Assembly: GCA_934457145.1 (NCBI GenBank)
Contig: CAKSHP010000009.1
Span: 1-64,000 of the forward strand
Reading direction: 5' to 3'
DNA from: an uncultured Clostridia bacterium
GTDB taxonomy: Bacteria > Bacillota > Clostridia > UBA1381 > UMGS1253
DNA: 64,000 nucleotides
The first letter of the stretch is position 1. Each line of letters opens with the position of its first letter. The notes under the pieces were generated by a model. The model was not told the origin of the DNA and ran no database searches. It saw only the letters and a list, made by a program, of their open reading frames with translations. Both the position numbers and the translations under genes were made by a program. This document shows positions 51,321-60,402 of this stretch, piece by piece.

Positions 51321-54300
51321 ATGTTTAAGAAGTTTGTGTGTATAGCGCTTTCTTTGATGATGGTGCTTTGCACAGTTTCTGTAACCGGATTTGCAGCTTC
51401 CTATGAGAGCGGCGATTTGGTTGCTTCAAACGTAGTATTTTCAGATGCGGCAGACGCGTCGGGAAATAAAACGGTAACAGCGCAGATTAATGTTTCAAAT
51501 AATTCTGCGTCGGAGAGCGGCAGCGCCGTTTTCTGGGTTGGTAAGTATGACGCAAACGGCGTTTTGGTTGACTCTGCAAAGCAGGACATAAGCCTTGCTG
51601 CAGGTGAAAACAAAGACGCAAGCGCAGCGGTAAGCCTTGCTTCGGATGAAACGGGCTACAGCATTAAAGCTTACATTTGGGAAAAGATGATAGGCGGTAA
51701 AGCTATAGCAACTGCTGCTACATACAACAGCTCAAGCACGGAAATTCTCTATGCAATGGCAGGAGACGAAGCTTGGGAAGCGTTTGACGAAAACACTTCG
51801 GAATATGATATAGTTCTTGAAAGAACTCAGTTTGATATTCCAGAGTACAAGCTTTTTGCAAAAGACAATGCAACAAAGGTTACAGAGCCTGCTGCATTTG
51901 TTTTGGGCGAAAACAAAATCACGGTAACTTCGGGCGACGGTTCGGCAACGAAAGAGTATAAATTAAATATCTCTTACAAGGCTCCCGAATTTGCAAACTT
52001 TAACTGTGCAGGTAAAGTATACGGAACATATCCTGTTCAGAATATAGACGTTAAATTTGAAGATCTTGATACTATGCCGAGAGACATTCTTGAAGGTACA
52101 GACGGCTGGAATAAATATCCCGGAAAGGACGGAAGTGCGGTTAACTCGCCCGGTAAAATAACAACATATCTTGACTCACTTGGCTATAATGTCGGCGAAT
52201 TGTTTGTGTTTAAAACAGACAAGGGTCCCGGAGATGCAGCAAATTATTATAAGGGCGGTATCGGCAAGTATGACGGTACAGCCGGCGGTTACTTTATGAC
52301 CTTCGATATCGAAAAAGCAGGTACAATGTATCTTTTGGATAAAGAAGGCAAAGGTATGCCGAATGCAACAAAAGAAGGTTATACAAAAGTTGCAGGCACA
52401 GACGCTTACAAAAAGCACTATGAAGCAGGCGAAACAGTAAAAGTTCCTTCCTACGGTTGGGATAACAGCTGGAAATCGGCCAATGACAGATATTTCTGGA
52501 ACTCCACAATCTTTATGTTCGGTTATGATGCAGGCTGGGAAATCCCGGACAAATTCGATACAACGGATGCAACACTTAAAGCTCTTAAGTACACAGCAGA
52601 CGGAGCAGAATACGATGTTGACGGTTTTGATCCGGCAGACGCAGGCGAAAAAGTTTATGACGCAGTTCTTCCTTACGGCACAAAAGACGTAACGGTTGCG
52701 GCAACGAAAAACGAAGGTCATGCAACAGTTTCAGTAGAGCCTGAAACAATCGCTTTGACAGACGGCAAAGCAACAGCAAAGGTAACAGTTGTATCTTTTG
52801 ATAAAACAGTTACAAACACATACACGATTAACTTCACAACAGACATTCCGGCAGACAACAATGCAGACTTGAAAGCTCTTGAATACAAATACGGCGACAG
52901 CGACTATGTATCGGTAGACTCCTTTGACGCAGCAACCGACACATACAGCGTAACTCTTCCCGAGAAGACAACAACAGCCGAAGTAAGAGCAACAGCATAT
53001 GTTTTTGATAAAGCAACAGTTGAAATAACTCAGCCGGTTATTGAAAACTATAAAGCAACTGCAACGGTTAAAGTAACTGCTGCGGATGGCACAACAGTAA
53101 AAACATACACAATTAACTTTACTGTTGAATTGGCTTTTGAAGAAAGACCTAACAAGATTTATAACTTAACAGCTAAGGAATCTTATAAAACAGATAACCA
53201 CGGTTATCAGACAGACGACGAGGCTGTTGGACAGGCGGGCAAGATCGTAATCGGCGAAAATCTGTCAACCTCTTCTCTGAGATATTACGACAGAACAACA
53301 ACATATCCGAAAACATCCGATGATATGGTTGGCGCTTCGTATATCCGTTTGATGAGAAACTATCATGGTATGTATGATGTTGCAACAAGCGGTACGTTTA
53401 AGAGAAACGGCGTTGAAATGACAAGCTACAACGGTGCACCTACCGGTAACTTCAGAAAATTCAAATATGATACGGCAGCGTTCTATTCCGATGAATACAC
53501 AGGTATAGGCGATGCAGACGGTTGGGTTGAGTTTAATGTAACAAGCGACTGTACTGTAGTTTTGGGCGACGTTGGTAACTTCGGATATCCGAATGCAAAC
53601 CTTGCAGGCTGGACAAAAGCTGTTGACACAACTAAAAACTATCTCGGCTACGCATCTTATTATAAAACGTTTAACGCAGGCGACAGAGTTAAAATCCCGA
53701 GCTATGGTAAATCTTCAGGAAAGCTTGCCGATAAAACACCTGTAGTTTATGAGTATACAGACAAAAACGGCAATGCTCAGGTTTTCACAACAACAGCCGG
53801 ATATGATTCAGCTCACTGGGATGCTATCACGGTAGCAATAAAGTGGGGCAAAGAAGTTTCAAAAAATGCTAACCTTTCTTCAATCAAGGTTGACGGCGCA
53901 GAAGTTGAAGGCTTTGCAGCAGACAAGACTGACTACACAGTTATGGTTGACAAATCAAAAACAAGTGTTAGCCTTGAGGCTGTTGCAGCAGACTCAAAAG
54001 CAACTGTTGACTGCCCTGCAACAATAAACGTTGGCAGCAGCGCAACTATCACAGTAACAGCAGAAGATAAAACAACGGTTAAAACTTATAAAGTAACGGT
54101 TAAAGCAAAAGAGCCAAACAATGCAATGCTTTCATCTTTGAAGTATGCAATAGGCTCTGCGGCTCCCGTTGATGTTGAAGGCTTTGACGCATCGGTTGAA
54201 GGCGGTTCGTACACGGTAGCAGCATTTGAATATTCAAAAACTCCTATCGTTATAACCTTAAGCGGTACAACAGTTGACGAAGAAGCAACAATTTCAACAA

Positions 54301-56477
54301 CTCCGGTAACTCTTTCGGCTCCCGGAAAGGTTGAAGCAGTTTTAAGCGTAACAAGTGCAGACGCTACTGTTACAAAAGAATATAAAGTAACATTTGAAAT
54401 GCTTGCAAAGGTAGCAAGCGCAGTTGTTGTCGGTACAGATGAATATCAGGCGCTCCTTAATGACGGTAAGTATGACGGAAAGTACAGAATTATTTTGGCA
54501 GATCCGGTTTCTTATACAGACGGTCAGAAAAGTCTTATGTTGACATGGGACGAAAACGGTCTTGCAAAGAACAGACTTTATGAAATCAGCGTTGACGGAA
54601 CTGTTTACACTGAAACGCAGGCAGGCAAGGTGGTTAATCTCTTTAAGCTTTCAAAAGCTAAAGAGGTTAAGGCTGCTAAAGAGGCAGAAGGCAAAACAGT
54701 TACATTAACTGCAAAAGATTATAACTATGAAGAATCAAAGGTTGTTGCTTCAAGAGGTTCTGCATTTAACCTTGCAGGAATTCATAACTTCGGTGCAGCG
54801 GGCGCAAAGATTAAAACGGCAATGCAGATTATGACAAGCCGCGAGGTAGCGCCCGGAAGAATCGGCGCTTCATACACTTCGGAATATAAAAATCCGACAG
54901 ATGCAAGAAATTGGCTTGCAACAGACGGCAACTATTTGTTTACTGTTACACCGAACACAAAGGCTACTGTTTATGTAACAATGGCACACACAAATGCGAA
55001 AGACGCTAAAACATATAAAGCAGACGGTTGGACATTTTTGGATTACTCTGCAGAGTTTACAAGAGATAAACTTAATGCACTTCCTGAGGAAGCAATTATT
55101 GAAACATACAGAAATCTTCCCACAGGTATAGCAAGACAGTGGTTTATGGTTGAGCCTTCGTTCACATATCCGAACGCTCCGTTCTCACTTACAAAGATAC
55201 AGTATGATGTAGGCTCTGACACAGTTTGCGCAAACTATCCTTATGTTTGGTATAAAACAGTTGAAGAAGACGAAACATTAAAGGTTCCGACAATCGGAAG
55301 TATTTCGCCTAACGGTGATCAGGCTCCGCTGAAAGCATTTGTATTGTATGAAGAGCATGACTTGAGCTTAAATCCCGCAAGCGGAGATGCAACATTAAAA
55401 TCAATCACAATCGGCGGCACAGCGCTTGAAGGTTTTGCAGCAGATAAAACTGATTACACTGTAGACCTTCCCTATGGAAGCACAATTCCGGAAGTTGAAG
55501 CTGCGGCAAATGATGCAGGCGCAAGCGTTGCTAAAAATGCAGACGGCAATGTTGTAAAAATTACGGTAACTGCTAAAAACGGTACTGTTAAAACATACAC
55601 AATTACGTTTAACATTAAAGCAGCTAAAACAGATGCAACATTAAAATCAATTTCAGTTGGCGGCGCAGCACTTGAAGGCTTTGCAGCAGATAAAATTGAT
55701 TACACAGTAGAGCGTGCATACGGTGACAGTGTTGTTCCCGAGGTTACATATGAAGTAAACGACGCAGACGCAACGGCAGTTAAAAATGTTGCAGGCGATG
55801 TGGTTACTATCAAGGTAACAGCTCAGGACGGTGCAACCAAAAAGACATACACAATCACGTTTACAAATAAAGCGCCCAAAACAGATGCAACATTAAAATC
55901 AATTTCGGTAAACGAAACACCGATTGCAGATTTTGCAGCAGGTACGCTTAATTACACAGTTAAGCTCCCCTACGGCAGCGAAACCAAAATCGAATATGAA
56001 GCAAACGATGCAGACGCAACAGCAGTTGTAAACGATTTGGGATCAAATGTATTTGAAATTGTAGTAACAGCTCAGGATGGCAAAACAAAACTGACATATA
56101 AAATAACATTGGATATTGAATCCGCAGTAAGCTCAGACGCTACGCTTAAGTCTTTAATCGTTGGCGGCACACCTATCACCTTAGAGGACGCTAAGTTTGA
56201 ATATGAGTGCACATTGATTGACGGATTTGTAAAAGTAGTAGCTGTTGCAAACCATGCCGGCGCAACTGTTACAATCGCAGACGCTGATAATAACGTAACA
56301 GATAAGTTCTACGGCGGAACAGCTGTAATAACAGTAAAAGCAGCTGACAACACAACAACAAACATCTATAAAGTAATCTTCAAGAGCGGTACTCCCGGCG
56401 GAATTGAAGACGGCGGCGAAACAGGCGACGGACTTATCACCGATATAACCGGCAGCGAAGACGGCGGAGATGTTTAA
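51321..56477 (+). CDS. giant secreted surface protein with cadherin-like repeats
   Basis: 1718 residues with a typical signal peptide (FKKFVCIALSLMMVLCTVSVTGFAA). The ATG at 51321 has GAGGGGG upstream. It contains about nine cadherin-like beta-sandwich repeats, each starting (D)ATLKSLxxGG or NADLKAL and ending KTYTITF. Four stand head to tail at the C-terminus (about 1354-1690), and others at about 140-220, 415-605 and 850-1030. Two larger unique regions, near 230-400 and 610-840, share a GYFMTFDIEKAGTMYLL and DGWVEFNVTSDCTVVLG type module ending in KVPSYG. No sortase or SLH motif is present; the last 25 residues are Gly/Asp-rich. Probably an adhesin or glycan-binding scaffold working with the SLH protein that follows. 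Confidence 0.85.
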   Translation: MFKKFVCIALSLMMVLCTVSVTGFAASYESGDLVASNVVFSDAADASGNKTVTAQINVSNNSASESGSAVFWVGKYDANGVLVDSAKQDISLAAGENKDASAAVSLASDETGYSIKAYIWEKMIGGKAIATAATYNSSSTEILYAMAGDEAWEAFDENTSEYDIVLERTQFDIPEYKLFAKDNATKVTEPAAFVLGENKITVTSGDGSATKEYKLNISYKAPEFANFNCAGKVYGTYPVQNIDVKFEDLDTMPRDILEGTDGWNKYPGKDGSAVNSPGKITTYLDSLGYNVGELFVFKTDKGPGDAANYYKGGIGKYDGTAGGYFMTFDIEKAGTMYLLDKEGKGMPNATKEGYTKVAGTDAYKKHYEAGETVKVPSYGWDNSWKSANDRYFWNSTIFMFGYDAGWEIPDKFDTTDATLKALKYTADGAEYDVDGFDPADAGEKVYDAVLPYGTKDVTVAATKNEGHATVSVEPETIALTDGKATAKVTVVSFDKTVTNTYTINFTTDIPADNNADLKALEYKYGDSDYVSVDSFDAATDTYSVTLPEKTTTAEVRATAYVFDKATVEITQPVIENYKATATVKVTAADGTTVKTYTINFTVELAFEERPNKIYNLTAKESYKTDNHGYQTDDEAVGQAGKIVIGENLSTSSLRYYDRTTTYPKTSDDMVGASYIRLMRNYHGMYDVATSGTFKRNGVEMTSYNGAPTGNFRKFKYDTAAFYSDEYTGIGDADGWVEFNVTSDCTVVLGDVGNFGYPNANLAGWTKAVDTTKNYLGYASYYKTFNAGDRVKIPSYGKSSGKLADKTPVVYEYTDKNGNAQVFTTTAGYDSAHWDAITVAIKWGKEVSKNANLSSIKVDGAEVEGFAADKTDYTVMVDKSKTSVSLEAVAADSKATVDCPATINVGSSATITVTAEDKTTVKTYKVTVKAKEPNNAMLSSLKYAIGSAAPVDVEGFDASVEGGSYTVAAFEYSKTPIVITLSGTTVDEEATISTTPVTLSAPGKVEAVLSVTSADATVTKEYKVTFEMLAKVASAVVVGTDEYQALLNDGKYDGKYRIILADPVSYTDGQKSLMLTWDENGLAKNRLYEISVDGTVYTETQAGKVVNLFKLSKAKEVKAAKEAEGKTVTLTAKDYNYEESKVVASRGSAFNLAGIHNFGAAGAKIKTAMQIMTSREVAPGRIGASYTSEYKNPTDARNWLATDGNYLFTVTPNTKATVYVTMAHTNAKDAKTYKADGWTFLDYSAEFTRDKLNALPEEAIIETYRNLPTGIARQWFMVEPSFTYPNAPFSLTKIQYDVGSDTVCANYPYVWYKTVEEDETLKVPTIGSISPNGDQAPLKAFVLYEEHDLSLNPASGDATLKSITIGGTALEGFAADKTDYTVDLPYGSTIPEVEAAANDAGASVAKNADGNVVKITVTAKNGTVKTYTITFNIKAAKTDATLKSISVGGAALEGFAADKIDYTVERAYGDSVVPEVTYEVNDADATAVKNVAGDVVTIKVTAQDGATKKTYTITFTNKAPKTDATLKSISVNETPIADFAAGTLNYTVKLPYGSETKIEYEANDADATAVVNDLGSNVFEIVVTAQDGKTKLTYKITLDIESAVSSDATLKSLIVGGTPITLEDAKFEYECTLIDGFVKVVAVANHAGATVTIADADNNVTDKFYGGTAVITVKAADNTTTNIYKVIFKSGTPGGIEDGGETGDGLITDITGSEDGGDV

Positions 56478-56528
56478 TAACCGTTAAACAATCGGATATA
56501 ATAACATGAAAATTTATATGCCCTGCAA

Positions 56529-56556
56529 GCCGGGAAAGCAAAAATGCTTTTCCGGC
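56529..56556 (+). other. intercistronic hairpin
   Basis: GCCGGGAAAGCA (56529-56540) and TGCTTTTCCGGC (56545-56556) form a 12-bp stem with one G-U pair and an AAAA loop. No U-tract follows and the next ribosome-binding site lies 16 nt downstream, so it is more likely a stability or processing element than a terminator. Confidence 0.6.
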
Positions 56557-56582
56557 GGGAAAGGGAGAGGAGGAATAGACAA

Positions 56583-58307
56583 ATGAAACATACTAAGTTT
56601 TGTAAGCTTCTTTCGGTTGTGTTGACAGTTGTGATGGTAATGTTAAGTTCTGTAAGCGTATTTGCAGGCTCAACATTGACCGCTTCGCAGGATATCGCAA
56701 CCACAGAGGTAAATTTAACATACACCGGAACTGCTGAAGGTATCAACCCGGTAGGTCTTGCAGTTGTTATGATCGGACCTGCAACGGAGGATGCTGAAGG
56801 TAATTTGGTTTTTGATGAAACAAAAGACATTATAAGCGGTATGCAGGTGTTCGTTGATGAAAACGGCAGCTACACAGGCAAGTTTGTATTGTCATCAGAC
56901 ACAGATGCAGACGGCAATTCTGTTGTAAAGGCAGGTTATTACAAAATCGTTGCTTCTTCAAATGATGAAGTTGTTGACACTGTAATTTACTTTGCTGCTC
57001 CTTCCGACAGAAAAGGCGCTCTTAAGAGAATTTTGGAAGCTACAGACGATGCAACTGTTGTAAGCATAATTGATTCTTCGGCAGATATGCTCGGTATTGA
57101 TGAAGATATCTGGGATCTTCTTCCCGATACAAAAGCTAAAGAAAAAGCTGCAAAAGCAATCAGAGCCAATGCAGTTATGAAAACTATCGACAAAGACAAC
57201 ATCAAAGATTCAGATGTTGCCAAAGCAGCAGATCAGATTAATAAAGAAGCTTTAACAGCAATATTAAATTCTGATAAAGGTCTTGTAAGCGATCTTAACG
57301 ATTATAAAGACGTTATAGACAACACAGACGCTATGACTCTTTATGACGGTTTGAAAGACGCTAAAAAGGAAATGATTAAGCTTATTTCCGGCAAAAACTA
57401 TGAAAACTATGAAGCTTTGGACAAAGACCTTGGCGACATGGCAAGACTTGCTTATATCAATGCAGACGGCGGCGATATAGAAACAGTTTCAAAGTATGCA
57501 AAAAATCTTGGTCTTGACAAAGCAGACGATTTTGATAAAATTGCTTCATCTCGTTTGAAGAAAGAAGCTATTGACGCAGTTAAGGCTGCAAAAGCAACAA
57601 CAATTGAAGATCTTAACAAAGCATTCACAAAGGCTGTAAACGCAAGATTGACAGGCGGCAGCAGCGGCGGTGTTGCTGACAGAGATAACAGCGGCAGCGG
57701 AAGTGGCAGCGGTAACACAACAATAATTAAGTCCGATACTGTAAAGCCTGATGACAGCAAGGCTCTTGATTATATTGATATTGATAACTATCCCTGGGCA
57801 AAAGATTCTATCAACGAACTCACAAAGCTTAACGTTTTGACAGGTTACGGCGATGGCTTGTTCGGACCTGCAAACCTGATTAAGAGAGAAGAGTTTGCAA
57901 AGGTTATAGTTGCTGCTATGTATGGTGAAGAAGCAGACAAGGCAAATGTGGTTCCCGCATTTGTTGATGCTCAGAACGCTTGGTATTCTTCATATGTAGG
58001 CTACGGCGCACAGATCGGAATTATTTCCGGCTACAGCGCAGACACATTCGGTGTTGGTCAGAATATTAAACGTCAGGATATTATGGCAATCCTATATCGT
58101 ATAATGGTAGCAAAGGGATACGCTGTAAACACAACTCCTATAGCTTATTCTGATGCAGCAGACATTTATGATTATGCAAAAGACGCTGTTTACGCTCTTG
58201 CAAATGCAGGCGTTGTAAGCGGTTATAACGGAGCAATCAATCCTAACGGTGAAGCAACAAGAGCAGAAGTTGCAGTTATGGTTGCTAACTTTATAAAATT
58301 ATTCTAA
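56583..58307 (+). CDS. S-layer-homology surface protein
   Basis: 574 residues, signal peptide at the N-terminus (KFCKLLSVVLTVVMVMLSSVSVFA). A beta-rich first domain (about 25-145) is followed by a helical Lys/Asp/Ala-rich region (about 150-360), then a Gly/Ser linker. Three SLH domains end the protein (about 398-574), with PWAKDSINELTKLNVLTGYGDGLFGP, SYVGYGAQIGIISGYSADTFG and AKDAVYALANAGVVSGYNGAINP. SLH domains bind pyruvylated secondary wall polymer, so the protein is held on the wall. GGAGGA supports the ATG at 56583. It is probably transcribed with the giant protein and may anchor it. Confidence 0.92.
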   Translation: MKHTKFCKLLSVVLTVVMVMLSSVSVFAGSTLTASQDIATTEVNLTYTGTAEGINPVGLAVVMIGPATEDAEGNLVFDETKDIISGMQVFVDENGSYTGKFVLSSDTDADGNSVVKAGYYKIVASSNDEVVDTVIYFAAPSDRKGALKRILEATDDATVVSIIDSSADMLGIDEDIWDLLPDTKAKEKAAKAIRANAVMKTIDKDNIKDSDVAKAADQINKEALTAILNSDKGLVSDLNDYKDVIDNTDAMTLYDGLKDAKKEMIKLISGKNYENYEALDKDLGDMARLAYINADGGDIETVSKYAKNLGLDKADDFDKIASSRLKKEAIDAVKAAKATTIEDLNKAFTKAVNARLTGGSSGGVADRDNSGSGSGSGNTTIIKSDTVKPDDSKALDYIDIDNYPWAKDSINELTKLNVLTGYGDGLFGPANLIKREEFAKVIVAAMYGEEADKANVVPAFVDAQNAWYSSYVGYGAQIGIISGYSADTFGVGQNIKRQDIMAILYRIMVAKGYAVNTTPIAYSDAADIYDYAKDAVYALANAGVVSGYNGAINPNGEATRAEVAVMVANFIKLF

Positions 58308-58341
58308 AATAATTCAGTCTCAATAAATCCTTATAAAAGAA

Positions 58342-58372
58342 GGGCTGTCGGACATTGATCCGGCAGCCTTTT
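58342..58372 (+). terminator. rho-independent terminator
   Basis: GGCTGTCGGA (58343-58352) pairs with TCCGGCAGCC (58359-58368), followed by TTTT. Confidence 0.82.
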
Positions 58373-58446
58373 GCATTTGTGCTGGCAAATATTTTTTATT
58401 ATAATTCCTCTTTTTTATGTTACTTACCCTCCCTTGCATCGGACGT

Positions 58447-58530
58447 TGTAGGGAAAGGGCTTGCTTTTTCCGTTTTGTTTTCAGTCAAATTTTATCTAAA
58501 CCCGCGGCAGGGCGGGGCCCCTGCCCTACA
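58447..58530. repeat. TGTAGGG mini-repeat, copy 2
   Basis: 84 bp, starting TGTAGGGAAAGGGC and ending GGGCCCCTGCCCTACA. It is identical to copy 3 as far as I compared, with 14-bp imperfect terminal inverted repeats and no ORF of its own. Confidence 0.88.
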
Positions 58531-58634
58531 GGGTTTGACGTGGTTTTCACTGTACATTTTTCCTGCTTTTTTAAATATATTTAAAAAAATGGTTTGAAAT
58601 ATATAAAAGGGAAAATAAAATTTACGGTTGGTTT

Positions 58635-58718
58635 TGTAGGGAAAGGGCTTGCTTTTTCCGTTTTGTTTTCAGTCAAATTTTATCTAAACCCGCGGCAGGG
58701 CGGGGCCCCTGCCCTACA
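58635..58718. repeat. TGTAGGG mini-repeat, copy 3
   Basis: 84 bp, a direct copy of the element at 58447-58530, 188 bp downstream. The following TTTACCTATTCCCTCAAA resembles sequence downstream of copy 1 (48223-48238), so the repeated unit may be longer than the inverted-repeat core. Confidence 0.88.
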
Positions 58719-58741
58719 GGGATTTACCTATTCCCTCAAAA

Positions 58742-58776
58742 AAATACGCCGCATACAAAAACTGCGGCGCATTTTT
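58742..58776. terminator. bidirectional terminator
   Basis: ATACGCCGCA pairs with TGCGGCGCAT, with one mismatch (or G-T on one strand), flanked by A-tract and T-tract. It ends the fucosidase gene on the minus strand. Confidence 0.8.
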
Positions 58777-58789
58777 CTTTATTAAAAAC

Positions 58790-60100
58790 TTATTTTAAAA
58801 ACAGTTCAATAACGGGAACAACAACGTTTGGCTTAACTTCGGGGAGCGTTATAACCAAAAGACCGGCATTTTCCGAGGCAGACTCGCTGAAGTGTTCAAC
58901 CTTGCCTTCGGTGTATAAAAGTTCGCTTCCGTCATGCAAAAACTGTGCATAGTCAACTTTTCCGGCAAAACCGTCAAGCTCTAAGAACTTATAAGGATAG
59001 TCGAAAAGATGAATGTAAAGGCGCGAACCATCCTCCGATTGAGTAAGTCGGCAACCATTCGGCGCTTTAAACTCCGGCTCTGCCATCGTGCAGCCATAGA
59101 TTGAACGTGAGTTATATTTCATCCAGTCGCCGTAAACCTTTAGTGCGTTTTCGGCGCGGTAGTCAAAATATCCTCTTGAAGTTGGGCCAACGTTCATTAA
59201 AAGGTTACCACCGCAGGAAACGGTGTTTACAAGCATCTGAATAAGCATTTCGGGCGATTTCCATGTCATTTCATCTCTGTAGTAACCCCATGAACCGGAA
59301 AACGTCTGGCAAGCCTCCCATGTGACAAGCTCGCCGGTTTCCTTGTGTTTAACCCAGCTTAACGGCTGATACTGTTCAGGCGTCCACAAATCCTGTTCAA
59401 TTTCGGTGCGGTTATCGATTATAATATGCGGCTGAAGAGAGCGTGCGGTTTTAATAAGCTCCTCTGCCTCCCAGTCATCCTTGCCTTTTCCCTGCATCCA
59501 GTCCGGAAAATCGGGATTTTTTTTGTATGAAAAGTCAAACCACAAAATGTCGATTTTGCCATAGTTGGTTAAAAGCTCGGTCACCTGGTTTCTCATATAC
59601 TCGGCATATTTGTGCATATCTCTGCCTTCGTTTAACTCCTGTGCGTTTGGCTCATTTTTTCTTGGGTGAATATGGTCAATCGTAAAATCCGGATGGTGCC
59701 AGTCGAGCAGCGAATAATAAAAGCCTATGTGCAGTCCTTCGCTGCGAAAAGCGTCGACATATTCGCGGACAAGGTCGCGGCCGGCTTTTGTGTTGGTGCA
59801 TTTGTAGTCGGTGTATTTTGAATCGAACATACAAAAGCCCTCGTGGTGTTTGGTTGTTAAGACAACATATTTCATGCCGGCGTCTTTTGCCTGTCTTGCC
59901 CACTCTTTCGGATCATACATATCGGGATCAAAATACTTAAAATACTTATCGTATTTTTCCTCGGAAATGGCCTCTCTTGTTTTAACCCATTCGTGACGCG
60001 CAGGCATGGAATAAAGTCCCCAGTGGATAAACATGCCGAAACGGTCATGCGTAAACCATGAGGTGTCGCCCGGAGTTTTTCTTGTTACATAGCTTGACAT
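58790..60100 (-). CDS. alpha-L-fucosidase, GH29 family
   Basis: A retaining fucosidase of about 436 residues, without a signal peptide, so it probably works in the cytoplasm. The N-terminal part shows WFTHDRFGMFIHWGLYS and KYVVLTTKHHEGFCMFDSKYTDY, the classic GH29 substrate-pocket segments. The nucleophile lies in IDILWFDFSY (Asp of WFD). A beta-domain ends the protein. The start is the ATG at 60100, with AAAGGAAT upstream. The promoter at 60135-60163 is preceded by two direct repeats that look like an AraC-type operator. It would release fucose from mucin- or plant-type glycans. Confidence 0.93.
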   Translation of the reverse strand: MSSYVTRKTPGDTSWFTHDRFGMFIHWGLYSMPARHEWVKTREAISEEKYDKYFKYFDPDMYDPKEWARQAKDAGMKYVVLTTKHHEGFCMFDSKYTDYKCTNTKAGRDLVREYVDAFRSEGLHIGFYYSLLDWHHPDFTIDHIHPRKNEPNAQELNEGRDMHKYAEYMRNQVTELLTNYGKIDILWFDFSYKKNPDFPDWMQGKGKDDWEAEELIKTARSLQPHIIIDNRTEIEQDLWTPEQYQPLSWVKHKETGELVTWEACQTFSGSWGYYRDEMTWKSPEMLIQMLVNTVSCGGNLLMNVGPTSRGYFDYRAENALKVYGDWMKYNSRSIYGCTMAEPEFKAPNGCRLTQSEDGSRLYIHLFDYPYKFLELDGFAGKVDYAQFLHDGSELLYTEGKVEHFSESASENAGLLVITLPEVKPNVVVPVIELFLK

Positions 60101-60134
60101 AAAAAACATTCCTTTCAAAATTATATTTTTAATT

Positions 60135-60163
60135 ATTTTACCATGAAAATATTTTATTGTAAA
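60135..60163 (-). promoter_or_regulatory. promoter of the fucosidase gene
   Basis: Minus strand TTTACA (60158-60163), 17-bp spacer, TAAAAT (60135-60140). Confidence 0.6.
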
Positions 60164-60168
60164 TAGAC

Positions 60169-60210
60169 AATACTAACCTTTGATGCGTTTAATTTGTAAA
60201 ATGCTAACCT
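60169..60210 (-). promoter_or_regulatory. candidate AraC-type operator, direct repeats
   Basis: AATACTAACCT (60169-60179) and AATGCTAACCT (60200-60210) are direct repeats whose starts are 31 bp apart, three helical turns, immediately upstream of the fucosidase -35. Such spacing is typical of sites for AraC-family activators. Confidence 0.5.
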
Positions 60211-60258
60211 CTTTTTACACATATGAATTAATTGTCATTTTATGAAAACAGTTTTTAG

Positions 60259-60287
60259 TTGACAATTGTGCGAAAAAGAGTTATAAT
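60259..60287 (+). promoter_or_regulatory. consensus promoter of the SCP2-like gene
   Basis: TTGACA (60259-60264), 17-bp spacer, TATAAT (60282-60287). An inverted repeat AATTGTCA (60230-60237) / TGACAATT (60260-60267) overlaps the -35 and could be an operator. Confidence 0.85.
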
Positions 60288-60402
60288 TTATATGATAGGT
60301 GATACAGAAAATGTTTTGTATTGCGTATTTTTCAATAGATAGGGTTTTCACAGGCTTATTTTTAACCGCGAAAAGTAAATTTTTTTGAAAGGTGGAATAG
60401 AA

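Noticed and set aside
51321..56477. CRISPR-like periodic repeats
   Set aside because: The repetition is at protein level (cadherin-like domains of about 80-95 residues) with diverged DNA; there are no short identical repeats with unique spacers anywhere in the window.
58355..58785. Two short plus-strand frames sharing a sequence like GLAFSVLFSVKFYLNPRQGG
   Set aside because: They are translations of the two identical mini-repeat copies, without a proper ribosome-binding site; the similarity comes from the DNA repeat, not from a gene family.
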